Shown here piece by piece: positions 36,801 through 47,285 of a DNA stretch of 64,000 nucleotides. The notes beneath the pieces were generated by a model, which was not told the origin of the DNA, made no database searches, and saw only the letters and a list, made by a program, of their open reading frames with translations. The stretch lies in NCBI RefSeq assembly GCF_026151205.1, contig NC_087072.1:6248084-6312083 (forward strand), given 5' to 3'. The position numbers were made by a program, and so were the translations under genes. The first letter of the stretch is position 1. Each line of letters starts with the position of its first letter. This DNA comes from Bolinopsis microptera. Taxonomy: Eukaryota > Ctenophora > Tentaculata > Lobata > Bolinopsidae.

Positions 36801-37384
36801 AACTTGAGCACAAAACTGGTAAAAAAAAGACCAAAGTTGTTGCCCAATTTGGTATTTTTCCTCACGCGTGTAGTCAAAATGACCGATTTTTGTCAATATC
36901 TTAACAAATAAGCATTAAAGGGCTTATATTGCTCTATAAGTTGTATATAAATGTGATGTTTGCGCTCATTTTAAGCTAAAATTCAAGTCTCTACGATCTT
37001 CCTAGTTCAAGTTACCAAAATTCAGTCCCATTTTTGGTTCGCTGAGCCAAAAAACAGTTTTTTGTCAATATCTATAAAACAAAGCACTGGAGACCTTATG
37101 TTGCTTCATAAGTTGTATATAAATATGGCTATTGCGGTAATTTTAAGCTAAAATTGAAGTCTCTATGACCTTCAGGAGCCGAAATACGAAAATCTCGTAT
37201 ACGCGACTGAGGGTAATTTAGAAAATTTGCCCTGTAGGGTTGTCTCTAGCGAAACAAATTGTGCACCCACACGATTTTGGTGAAGAATGACCTAACAAAC
37301 AACCCTGTGTTGTCAGAAATAGTACACATCGAAGTGCACACTCAACTATTCCCTGCTACTAGAGTAAATATGTCTTGTAAGGTA
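33858..37384. mobile_element. 3.5-kb inverted-repeat element containing copies B and C of the 1.6-kb repeat
   Basis: Left end TTACCTTACGAGACATATTT (33858) and right end complement (37365-37384, TAAATATGTCTTGTAAGGTA) are near-perfect terminal inverted repeats. Inside, 34509-35466 and 36410-37364 are ~950-bp inverted arms that look nearly identical. A second motif (TACGAAATTTGGGGATTT...CCCCATATTTTCGT) occurs at 33885-33935 and 34430-34485. No transposase is recognised. The 101-codon frame is intact in copy C (36896-36591 minus) and frameshifted in copy B (35045-35287 plus). Confidence 0.65.
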
Positions 37385-37423
37385 TGTAATGTAACGCGAT
37401 GGAAGTATTTTAAGCGGGCATAA

Positions 37424-37950
37424 ACACAAGGATATAACTTGTGAACTCGGCTAGTATATATGAAACATTTGTCATGGAGTTGTAGAGGGAGTTATGTGCC
37501 TCGCCGGGCTAAAGTGGTGGATGACCTTGCTGTACGGCAAGTTAAACAAGGATCTGAAACTACTAGGTTCCGTACAGACTCAACTCTGCACCCGTGTCAA
37601 TATGTTCATTATATGCAAGCCTCTTGATTTATAATCACCGAGTCTAGTAATTGTTTAAGAGAGTTCTCTGGCAGTTGCGAAACTCGAGAGACTGTGGGAT
37701 ACTGAAGGGAAAAGGAAGCAGTTCTAACGAGCTCTTCTCAAACACAAGGATATAACTTGTGAACTTGGCTAGTATATATGAAACATTTGTCATGGAGTTG
37801 TAGAGGGAGTTATGTGCCTCGCCGGGCTAAAGTGGTGGATGACCTTGCTGTACGGCAAGTTAAACAAGGATCTGAAACTACTAGGTTCCGTACAGACTCA
37901 ACTCTGCACCCGTGTCAATATGTTCATTATATGCAAGCCTCTTGATTTAT
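37424..37950 (+). repeat. ~210-bp direct repeat pair
   Basis: 37424-37632 and 37741-37950 appear almost identical (ACACAAGGATATAACTTGTG ... CAAGCCTCTTGATTTAT), separated by about 110 bp. The units contain GTAGAGGGAGTTATGTGCC and TGTACGGCAAGTTAAACAAG. No coding frame runs through. Confidence 0.8.
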
Positions 37951-38094
37951 ATCCTGTCCAAACCCAGGATACATGACATAAAGAATTTGGTTTAACTTGT
38001 TTGTATGAAAAAAGCATCAATACTCTTAATAAAATTGATATTGCGTATATTATTGAGTAATTATTGAGTAATCAAAATAAAAACTCTTGTTTAA

Positions 38095-39609
38095 GGCCAG
38101 AGGGGGGGGTAAATGGCACTTTTGTAGTTTTTACATATTTGATAATAGCTACTGGAGACGAACAAAAAGAAAAAAATCGGATCAAAATCTGACCTTGCGC
38201 TTCTGAGATATCGCGCGCTCAATTTTGAGGTTTACCTGTAATTACATGTTAAACTGGAACTTTAAACGGCTGTAACTTTTTTGACCTTTCGATTTCTTAG
38301 TTGAGAAAACCGGCCAATCCCTGATCTTGAGGTTTGGTACAGTGGTTCCTTGGACAATTATCCTCACATCTGGTGCAGCGATTTTTTTTATTTGACTCTG
38401 TTCTCGAATTATGAGGTTAACCAGGTCAAAAATTCGAAAAATTTAATTGGTTAACCTCATAATTCGAGAACTGAGTCAAATAAAAAAAATCGCTGCACCA
38501 GATATCTAGATAGTTGTCCAAGGAACCACTGTACCAAATCTCAATATCAGGGAGTGGCCGGTTTTCTCAACTAAGGAATCGAAAGGTCAAAAAATGTGTT
38601 TTGAGATAGATGAAATTTAGTGTTTTCTAAATTTTGAATATTCACTGGAATGTATCACAGTTCGTTAGTTAGGACTTTTTATACACTTAATAACGTTTGC
38701 TTGATCAGACCTGGCCGTCCCCTAAATGATTTTAGCCACTTTCAGTAGTTAATGTCCTTGTATTGTAAAAAATGAGGTTAACCAAGACTTCCTGTAAACA
38801 CTAACTGCTTAAAATTTGGTTGTTAACCTCGCTTTAGACCATATAACAGTGGGATTGGTTTATCAATACGTTATTATATATGTAGTAAAACATTTGCACA
38901 GTATAACGATTAAGTTTTTGAGGTTAACATGTAATTGACTGGTCAGATATTCAAAAAATGAGAGGTTAACCTCATTTTTTAGCCATTTACGGGTAAAATC
39001 TTCTACTAAAATATGGTCAGTTCAAATCACCTTTGTCACGTGATTATAGTTGTAGGCATTGTGATACCAATAGATACCTCACTTCGATATTGTGGTACAT
39101 TACATAAGTAAGAATCGTATGTATATTCCCTACGGTACCAAAATGTGATGGTTAACCTCATTTTTTTCATTTTCTCAAGATAAAAGAAAGTCAATCAACA
39201 CGTCATCTATTAAGAAATTTGTATACCGTAAACTTACGATGAAAATAATAACTCTATCATTTGATCTATTCTCGCTATATCTAAAAGAAGAGGTTAACCT
39301 CATTTAATCACGTTTGGATATTACTTTTTCTGATAATTATGAACCTAAAATTTAGAGTTTACATTTGCTGACCGAAATAACAAAAAATTATGGCGTGTAA
39401 TAAAATATGAACCTCAATTTTATTAACCTCAATGTTGTATAGTCAATTTTGTGAAAATCGGTTAACCTCAATTATAAAATAAAGTTAATCAGCTACAAAT
39501 ATGTGAATAGCAGCAATGTTTTTGTCATCAAAAATTAAATCGATTTAGAAAATAATATTTTGGTAGAATTTTTTGACCCCTTACCCCCCCCCCCCCCCCC
39601 CCTCTGGCC
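38095..39609. mobile_element. TTAA-flanked DNA element, TIR GGCCAGAGGGGGGGG
   Basis: TTAA at 38091-38094 and 39610-39613 flanks inverted ends GGCCAGAGGGGGGGG and its complement. An internal palindrome has arms about 38278-38421 and 38441-38598 (shared GAGAAAACCGGCCA, GATTTTTTTTATTTGACTC). The element repeatedly carries GTTAAC cores in GAGGTTAACCTCA-like contexts. No transposase frame, so a non-autonomous element mobilised by a TTAA-specific transposase (piggyBac or Kolobok type, inferred). Confidence 0.8.
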
Positions 39610-40059
39610 TTAACTTCCTATTCCAATAATTAGACCTGAAAAATAATATCTAATTGAATTTACTTATTAGATAGTTGAGTTGAAATACTTTTCCACACTC
39701 CACATGGCTGCATCTTAAATTAGAATATTGATTTGTCACATGATATTAGTATTACATAGTGAAAAGGGAAAAAATACCGTTCTCGAATACCTCCAACTTC
39801 ATATTATTACATTTACATGTCTACATTTACATGTCTACATTTACATGTCTACATTTACATGTCTACCACTCAGAGTCCAGAGATATGATATTATATATAA
39901 GAATTGATAAAGCGTTATTTTCTTAAAATCACGTTGTTTCACAGGCATAACAGACACAAGGTCTGAAGAAGAGTTATTTTACAGCATATTCTATATCGGC
40001 ATACATTTTATTAAATTTAAAAATTGACTTCCGTAGTAATTACTGAGACATTGGTCAGC

Positions 40060-40500
40060 AATTTCACTAAACGATATAACATGGCCTATTGCGGACGAAA
40101 TTCATGTTCTAACTGACTGTTTACTCTACTCCTCAGTTAGAGAAAAATTTAACTTCCATCCCAAAAATATTACTGACCTAGCCGGTTTGCTATCCGATAA
40201 AACACTAGACCCTACAAAATTTACTGCCACAGCAAGAGCAATCCATTCAATTCTCTCTGTGAACGAAAATTTTACAGCCTACTATAAGAGCCCAGATTTC
40301 CACTCAAATACTGGCCAATGCATAATGCTATAGTACCTCAAAAATAGTATTATAAAACATTTCTATTTTATCCCTACACATTTGTAAATAACTAGAATTG
40401 TGTAACCTTAAATTATTTCAGAATTATAACTATTGTGAATTCAATAAAATAATTATCACTTTTGTATCCTTGTATCCTTGTATCCTTGTATCCATGGATC
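40060..40500 (+). pseudogene. 3' end of a LINE (ORF2 C-terminus plus microsatellite tail)
   Basis: A frame reading DEIHVLTDCLLYSSVREKF ... FTATARAIHSILSVNENF ends at a TAG near 40332. It resembles LINE ORF2 C-termini (H-x5-C-LYS-x-VREKF). An AT-rich 3'UTR follows, ending in a tandem TGTATCCT tail (about 40463-40494), as expected for a 5'-truncated LINE insertion. Confidence 0.6.
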
Positions 40501-40512
40501 CAATAAGCAGAG

Positions 40513-40787
40513 CAGTGGCGTAACGAAGGGCCCTGCTGACTCTGCTGTGCAGGGGGGCGCCGTCTTAGGGGGGCGCCAAATCGTTGTTTGAATGTGGGAC
40601 AATTTCGAAAACTTAACTAAAGTACTAGCAAAACTGCGCGTTTTGCTCTAGATACACACTTTTTAAGAGATTTTATCTGCGTATCCTCTAAAATCACCTA
40701 ATTTGTTCAATTTTAGGGAGGGGCACCAAAAGGGGAGGGGGCGCCTTTTCGGCAGGGGGGGCGCCAACAGGCAACGTTACGCCACTG
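40513..40787. mobile_element. hAT-type MITE with perfect 8-bp target-site duplication
   Basis: 275-bp element with ends CAGTGGCGTAACG and CGTTACGCCACTG, flanked on both sides by AAGCAGAG (40505-40512 and 40788-40795). TIR sequence and 8-bp duplication are hAT hallmarks. Interior has G-rich blocks (GGGGGGCGCC) and no coding capacity. Confidence 0.95.
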
Positions 40788-41746
40788 AAGCAGAGCCTAT
40801 ATATTTAGTTTTGCTTTAGTGATTCTAATTACTGCATGACATGACATAAGTATCAATATCAAAAACTACCTCAGACTCTTAGAATCGATATTAAAACGAA
40901 ATTCGATTAATATAGGACTTATAAATAGAAATCAAGTTCTTATTGCTAGATAAGGCACACAATTCTTAAATGTATATGAGATTAGCTCGTTTGACTTGAA
41001 TAAATATACATTTGTATGCTTGACCGTTTAGTTATCCAAATTTCTTTTCCTTTCTAGCTACAAGATTTTCATTTGTTATTCGCTCCATCTTGTAATCTCA
41101 AAAACAAGTTTTTTGCTCGGCGAATTTACAGATGGAAGAATATTTCAATGTAATCGTATTTCACATGAGTACGCCGCGCTGCATTATATAATCCACTTAG
41201 CCATACTTGTGCCTATAAGATGTGAACTAGTATACTAGTTTAAAGCTTCTTCATGGATATTTTGCAGGCTGTATAATCAATAGTCCTAGCAATGCTATTG
41301 TTTAATTTTTAGAGGCTCTTGCTATATTCATATAAAACATTCTACTTTTTGCTGACGACACCAACATTTTTATTAATGGCAAAACTGTAGAAGAAGCTTA
41401 TGAGAAAGGCGACAAATTGCTAAGCTATATAAAAAAGTATATGATCCTTAACAAACTTCACATCAACATGTCAAAGTGCTGTTATATACATTTTAAACCA
41501 AAGGCTAGTAAACCAGTAGAATTGGCAGATTCGCTTCAACTCCTTATTGATGGCTTTCCAATTAAAAAAACCAAAGCAACAAAGTTTCTTGGAGTTGTTA
41601 TTGATGAACAGCTTTCCTGGGGGCCCCATATAACAGCACTTAACGAAAGTTAAACTATGCCTCTGCCACCTTAAATAGAATTAGGGACTCTGTACCGAAG
41701 GAACTCCATAAAGACCTCTACCACACTCTATTTGAATCCCCAGAAT

Positions 41747-43158
41747 GTGTGTAGTCAGTGTAGCTTACGTTGCAATTATCGAGCTCTGTTATCTTTTGTA
41801 AATTGCGATAAGTTCAGTTTGCTGCTACTGCGTAGTTAGCCTTTGCGTGTGTACTTGTACATTCCTATACAAGTACACTATGGAGGATGATCGTAAGGTG
41901 ACCCAATCTCTGGACCAAATTCAAGGATTCGAGTATGATGAACAGACAAAATTGAAGGACAGTTGTACTAAGTGGTTCATTGCGCTGGGAAAAGAACTGA
42001 AAATAGACGACAGAGATATTGGTGGAGATATGGACAGAGAAATATTTATGGCTCCAACTGTCTATAAAAAGCATCTGGCACTTCGGCTTGTGGAAGCAAT
42101 AGACCTCGTTCAACGGCATGAATGCCAGATGGCTAAAATGGAGGAGATCATATATTTCTTGAAGACGGAAGCGTTAGAAGACAAGGATAAGTTGATCAGG
42201 CTGCAGGGCCAGCTGCTTGTGCAGAAGGACAAAGAACTAGAGTTGTTTAAGACATCGGTTAAGAAGACAGTGCAAACAACGGTGGAGTCAGGGATTAAGA
42301 GCTACAGTGCAGCTGTACAACAGAAAGGTGAAAGTGGTACGGTCTGCGACAGTAACATACTGAAGAAGGTGATGAAGAGTGTGGCTGCAGAGGAGGACAG
42401 GAGCAAGAACCTGATTGTGTTTGGGTTGAAAGAAGAAGAGGGAGAACAGCTTCCAGCGCTAGTAACCGCAGTTCTGGAGGAGATTGGGGAGAAACCTCAC
42501 TTCGAAGCGACTAGAGTCGGCAGGAAGATGCCAGGTAGTACGACTATCCGACCAGTAAAGATCAATGTCCCAAGCTCAACAGCGGTTCAACAGATTCTGA
42601 TGAAAACAGGAAGACTGAGGCTAGTTGAGACCCACAAAAATGTATGGATCTGTCCAGATAGATCTAGCGAAGAACGAGCAACGAGGAAACATCTGGTTAC
42701 CGACCTGAAGAAGAAAAGGGCTGAACAGACTCATCTCGACCACTATATCCGGTACGGGAAAGTCTGTAGCCGTGATAAGAAACCACCATGAAGCAACTCA
42801 TGTCTCTCGGACACTGATCAGTATTTGAATGAGTATTGTGTATCTTAATAGTTTTCGGACGTTATCTGTATTTGAGAGACAATTTTATAATTTATATACG
42901 AGCTATTTCTTGATTGTTTCACACTTCATATTTCATAATTTGTTTCACACTTCATATTTCATAATTTTATTACTAGGTGGAGGTGACGTTATTGAGACTT
43001 TGGGCGGCCATAAACCTCGTGTTTTAAAAGTTGTCCTCTGTACTTGTTTCACTGACCCACGCTTTATAGCATTTATACATTTCGGCCCATTTTATATGTT
43101 TGTTCGATTTGCTGTACATTTGTATATTTGCTATTTTGTAAAAGTTTCAAATCAAATC
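41747..43158 (+). mobile_element. ORF1-only retroelement inserted in a LINE
   Basis: The sequence that splits the LINE relic begins near AGAATGTGTGTAGTC and ends in a short (CAAAT)n tail (about 43147-43164). It holds ~130 bp 5' leader, one intact ORF1, and ~370 bp of 3' sequence with a tandem TTTCACACTTCATATTTCAT duplication. No reverse transcriptase is present. Clear target-site duplications were not found; only AATC-like microhomology is seen. Confidence 0.6.
41880..42791 (+). CDS. LINE ORF1 protein (coiled coil plus RRM-like domain)
   Basis: 303 aa from ATG 41880. In-frame codons upstream to 41847 exist, but 41880 gives the acidic MEDDRK start. Residues ~65-125 are a charged heptad-like coiled coil (KMEEIIYFLKTEALEDKDKL). 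175-262 looks like the RRM-type core of L2/CR1-class ORF1p (SKNLIVFGLKEEEGE, RPVKINVPSS, VWICPDRS). 262-300 is a basic tail (EERATRKHLVTDLKKKRAEQ). Such proteins bind RNA and chaperone the retrotransposition particle. The frame is intact while the surrounding LINE is dead, so this is the youngest-looking coding sequence in the block. No ORF2 follows. Confidence 0.8.
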   Translation: MEDDRKVTQSLDQIQGFEYDEQTKLKDSCTKWFIALGKELKIDDRDIGGDMDREIFMAPTVYKKHLALRLVEAIDLVQRHECQMAKMEEIIYFLKTEALEDKDKLIRLQGQLLVQKDKELELFKTSVKKTVQTTVESGIKSYSAAVQQKGESGTVCDSNILKKVMKSVAAEEDRSKNLIVFGLKEEEGEQLPALVTAVLEEIGEKPHFEATRVGRKMPGSTTIRPVKINVPSSTAVQQILMKTGRLRLVETHKNVWICPDRSSEERATRKHLVTDLKKKRAEQTHLDHYIRYGKVCSRDKKPP

Positions 43159-43725
43159 AAATCATATTGTATCTCAGTTTGGGGCGATGCAGCACTCTCT
43201 AGGACAGCAAGTATCTGGCTATCTCAGAAGCACTGCGTACGGGTCCTCTTTGGTGATAAAGAGGCATACCTAAACAAGTTCCTAACATGTGCAAGAACAA
43301 GAGAGTTTGACAACCAGGCACTTGACCATACATTCTTCCAACTAGAGCACTGTAATATACACATAAACCACTTAACAAAACATCCTGGCTTTCAAAAATT
43401 TATATACATATCACACATTTATGGAAGTTTTTAAAATACTAAAACTAAGGTGCCTAACATCACTGCAACAGCATTATCAGCTATCTTCTAGTAAGATGTA
43501 AGAAAACACTCTCATTTCACAACTCCCATCTAATGACTTTATATCAAGATCCACCAAAATTTTGGAGCACAATTGCACCTAAACTTAAGCTCTACTACTC
43601 CTACAAGATTAGCCTTGCTAAAAGTCGCCTGAAAAAGGCACTTCTAAAGCTACAACATGCTTATAATTTAATGATTCATCATGGACCTCAAGCAATTATG
43701 ACATAATGCAGCTGTCATTTGGAGG

Positions 43726-43802
43726 ACTTCGCCACTTCGACGCGCCGCGCAAACTAGCATTCAGAGCAACGATCTCGACGGATTTACATCGTCAATCAAA
43801 GC
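43726..43802. repeat. Unexpanded copy of the GC-rich element seen at 15945-16260
   Basis: CTTCGCCACTTCGACGCGCC, GCAAACTAGCATTC, then directly AGAGCAACGATCT and TTACATCGTCAATC. Lacks the 9-bp array and the hairpin arm preceding it. Confidence 0.8.
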
Positions 43803-44199
43803 TGTCATTTGTAAACAATCCCCTTCAACAAATTTAATTCAGTGTTCTCGGCCCACAGGTTCCTTTTATTACAAAATTTGATTTTTGAAGGACCTTGAAC
43901 CTGCTAGTTTATAGTTTTTTATTTGTTACTTCTTAGTCGAGGATTTTGGTTCTAATATAATATATATACAAGTTTATTATCGGATGTTCACTTATATTTA
44001 TTGGGCCGCGCTCAGCCTGTCATTCCGCCAAATCTTTATTGTTAATGAACATAATAGCCTGGGGTCCTTAGGTAAACTTATATTTATTATGATATTAATA
44101 TGTTGTAATGGCAATCAAATTTAAATTGTTTTCCGTTATAAATTTTGATTACCTTAGCTTAATGGCCCCTTAATAAACTAGCAAACTAGGTAAAACTCT

Positions 44200-46040
44200 A
44201 TTTTTTACTTTGTAGCGCGATGCGTTACTGGGTCGCGCCGCGCATCCAATAATGAGCTTCCTGTTGACCATTGTTAAATATGATCTGGCCCGGCGCGCGC
44301 TACTTCGTAGCACTTGCCATCATCAACATTTCGAGAAGAAAGCGGCGCGCGCTACTTCGAAGAAATTTAGACGAGTAACATCCGTCAAGGTTTCAGCATA
44401 TGCTTTTATTAGGGATTAGTTTGATTCACGATGTCAATCCTTCGCATCTCGCCGATCTGCGAGAAGATGCGCGGCGCGGCCCAGCAACGCAGTAGTGCAT
44501 AGCGTTGTAGCGCGATGCACTACTGGGTCGCGCGCGCGCATCCAATAATGCTTCTCGCAACCACATGTAGATCGGCGAGATGCGAAGGATTGACATCGTG
44601 AATCAATGCATAGCGCTACAAGGGATTAGGTTGTCATTGATACATGTCAGTGATACATGTTACGGCTTCGCGCGCGAAAAGTGGCATGCAACGTATGTTG
44701 TCAAGGTTGTCATACGTTGTATGACCCGCCGCGCACGAGTGCGCGGCTCCCCCTGTATCGTCGAAACTCGATAGTGAAGCGACAGTGGGGGTCACCACGT
44801 GATACAAGGATTAGGTTGCTCTAACCAGAGCCCTCTCGCTAACTCACTTGTGAAACAAGCGCGTCACGCAGTACGCGTATACACATGGCTATGTGAACTG
44901 CAGTGGAGGGATTAGGTAAGGGTTAGGGTTGGGATAAGATTCAATTACTATAGTGTTAAGCTGTTTCGAATAGTCGTTCAGGCCCAGGGCCAGCTCTAGA
45001 GAACCAATTGAAAAAGTCACGTGACAGTCAAGTGTAAAGTTAACGGGTGATACTCGTAAAATATTTGTTCCATATATTAGGACCGTCGGGCGTCGACGAG
45101 TCCAACTCGGCGCGTGTCCTGGTAGGTTATAAACCTACAAGTGTAAAGTGATTAATCATCATCCTTAGATCGGCGGAATGTGCTACTGTGAATCGCCGAG
45201 CTCTAGCTGTAGGAGGTGCACCATAAAAATAAACTTGCTCGGATTTTAAAAATTTTTGTACCATTGTTTTCTAGAGACTGTGAGAATTTTCACAATACCA
45301 AATTTTTCATACCTTTTTGGAAAGATCAGTGAGTTTCGCCTAGGTGCCATATTTGATGGTGCGCGGCTTTTGGAGCAAAATTAGCTGTAAAAGTCGCGTA
45401 ATTTGACCAAATTTGACCAAATTCGTTGATTTTTGTCGTATTATTTGGATATATCTTCAGTTCCTTGAATGAGATCATTCTAAAAATTGGCGACGACCTT
45501 CCAATAGGGCTTTCACAACTGTCCGAAAAATTTGGTGGATATCGGAGTTGATTTAGTGATCAAAATGGTGCAAAATACGCTGCTTTTAGCTGTAACATAA
45601 TGTCTGATGGTTGGATATGCTTTAAACTTTTCGGACACCTTCCTTGTAAATCTATGAGTAAGCTTACCAATTTTTGTTGCAATCGGAGGTCGGGAAGGAT
45701 ACTTAATATTTATTTGTTTGAAGAAAATTGTGCTGGCCGAAATTAGCGCTAAAAAACCATCCTACAGTCGGCACGCGCGGCTCACTGTCGATGGCGCACT
45801 ACCTACTAGCTGCGAAGAATTGACATCGTCAATTACCTTTTTACTTGTCATACGTTGTATAAGTATGATCCGCCGCTTAACGGGTGATACTCGTAAAATA
45901 TTTGTTCCATATATTAGGACCGTCGGGCGTCGGGCGGCGCGTGCTACTTCGTAGCACTTGCCGTCGTCGGGCAAGAAAGAGAAGAAAGCGGCGCGCGCTA
46001 ATTCGAAGAAATTTAGACGAGTAACATGTCCGTCAATATT
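44200..46040. repeat. Cluster of GC-rich foldback repeats
   Basis: Islands rich in GCGCGC in AT-rich DNA. Recurring modules: TTGACCATTGTTAA...GGCCCGGCGCGCGCTACTTC...ATCCGTCAA (44267-44390; related 45935-46035, 60194-60318, 62545-62640); GATTGACATCGTCAATC-type palindromes (44425, 44587, 45826); CCCCCTGTATCG...ACAGTGGGGGTCACCACGTG (44750-44810, again 62455-62515); a 54-bp block starting AACGGGTGATACTCGTAAAA at 45044 and 45879. 45150-45720 between them is unrecognised AT-rich sequence. No genes. Confidence 0.7.
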
Positions 46041-46044
46041 TCTA

Positions 46045-47280
46045 AAAGTAAATGCGACTAGTTGCGATATTTGTCGACTCAAAAAATAACAGAATCTGTT
46101 AAACAGATAGATTTGAAATTAAACAATTCTTAGTGTCCAGTGTCACAGTAAAAATGTTCATGTTTGTGGACACTATTAGAACGCTGAACGCCCCCGAAAA
46201 GTCCTAAAGTGAATATTAATCCCGAGCTGTGGTTGACCGTTTTAAAATGGAAAAAACATCAATGCATTGTCATTACAAAAACCGAACCTAAAGATTATCT
46301 TCGACAATAACAACTTAGTTTTTGTGGTTGAATGTTGAATAATGTGACTGTCTTCTACTTCTAGTGCGCCCCTCCTTATATAATAATACGGAATTATTCC
46401 TTCATAAATAACAACTCTGTACTACTGGTTGAGCGACCATTCGCACAAAGGCGCGTTAAAAAAAACTTGAAATTATTATTTAGATGTATATTCAGTAATA
46501 AAGATGACAATATATTATTAATATTATTCAGCTATTTCTGGTCTAGTGTATGCTATTGGGAAATTTATGTTTCCCGCCCCTGACGAAGGAGAATCAATCA
46601 ATCTAGCAGGTATCGGCAAAGGCAGCACGGTCTGAGCAGGAGTGTTCGTGTCTCTCTACCTGGGAACGGAAACGTAATTTTGTACAAAGTATATAATTTT
46701 GAGAGCACGGAACTACGATTACCAACTATATTCTTAAACCTACTTATGTAAAAACTAATGGAAAAGGATTTTACCTCGAGAACAACTTCAATCCGTATAA
46801 TGGTCCTAAGGTCCTTCAAGTGAGAGGGAGATCGGAATCTTATCGTCGTTAGCTTACTTCTACCCGGAAACCTTGGAATTTGGATAGAAAATAATCAAAG
46901 AATCGTGCAAATTACTCTTAAGAGGATTTAAGATGGCAGAACGATAGGCAATTATGAAGGATAATTTATCTAAGATAAATGGAATGGAATTGTTCATCAA
47001 GATCGAGATTGCTCCTCATTGTTTAACCTCCACTGCTAATCATTTCTCGTCACGCTTCGTCTTGTGATATGCTGGTCTGGTGTTCCTCAATCCTCATTAA
47101 CCCCTCCATAAGTCCGTGGTAACTCATCAAGTGTGTCGAATTATTTGTTAGTTTTCTCACAGAAAGTGTCCTTTTGTTAATTAAACGTCAACGTATATTC
47201 CATTTCTGGTATACTTCTATCGTTAACAAATTTACTATCTATCTTCTATGCAAATGGTTATTAACTATAAACCTAAGTCA
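46045..47280. other. Intergenic, no recognised gene
   Basis: AT-rich single-copy-looking sequence. Short frames only, none resembling a family. Confidence 0.4.
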
Positions 47281-47285
47281 TTTAA

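Larger units (their letters stand above)
41335..43700 (+). pseudogene. L2/CR1-like LINE reverse transcriptase relic, interrupted by a second element
   Basis: From about 41350: the catalytic motif LFADDTNIFINGKT, then KLHINMSKCCYIHFKPK and TKFLGVVIDEQLSWGPHI; after a shift, NYASATLNRIRDSVPKELHK and LYHTLFES up to about 41745. The same protein resumes at about 43160 with SYCISVWGDAA, WLSQKHCVRVLFGDKEAYL and FLTCARTR, and decays through FISRSTKI and SLAKSRLKKALLKL to about 43690. The 1.4-kb gap between the two halves is the ORF1-only insertion. Non-functional. Confidence 0.85.

Noticed and set aside
42829-43434. 201-codon frame read as one protein
   Set aside because: Chance fusion of the 3' part of the ORF1-only insert with the resumed LINE reverse-transcriptase relic.
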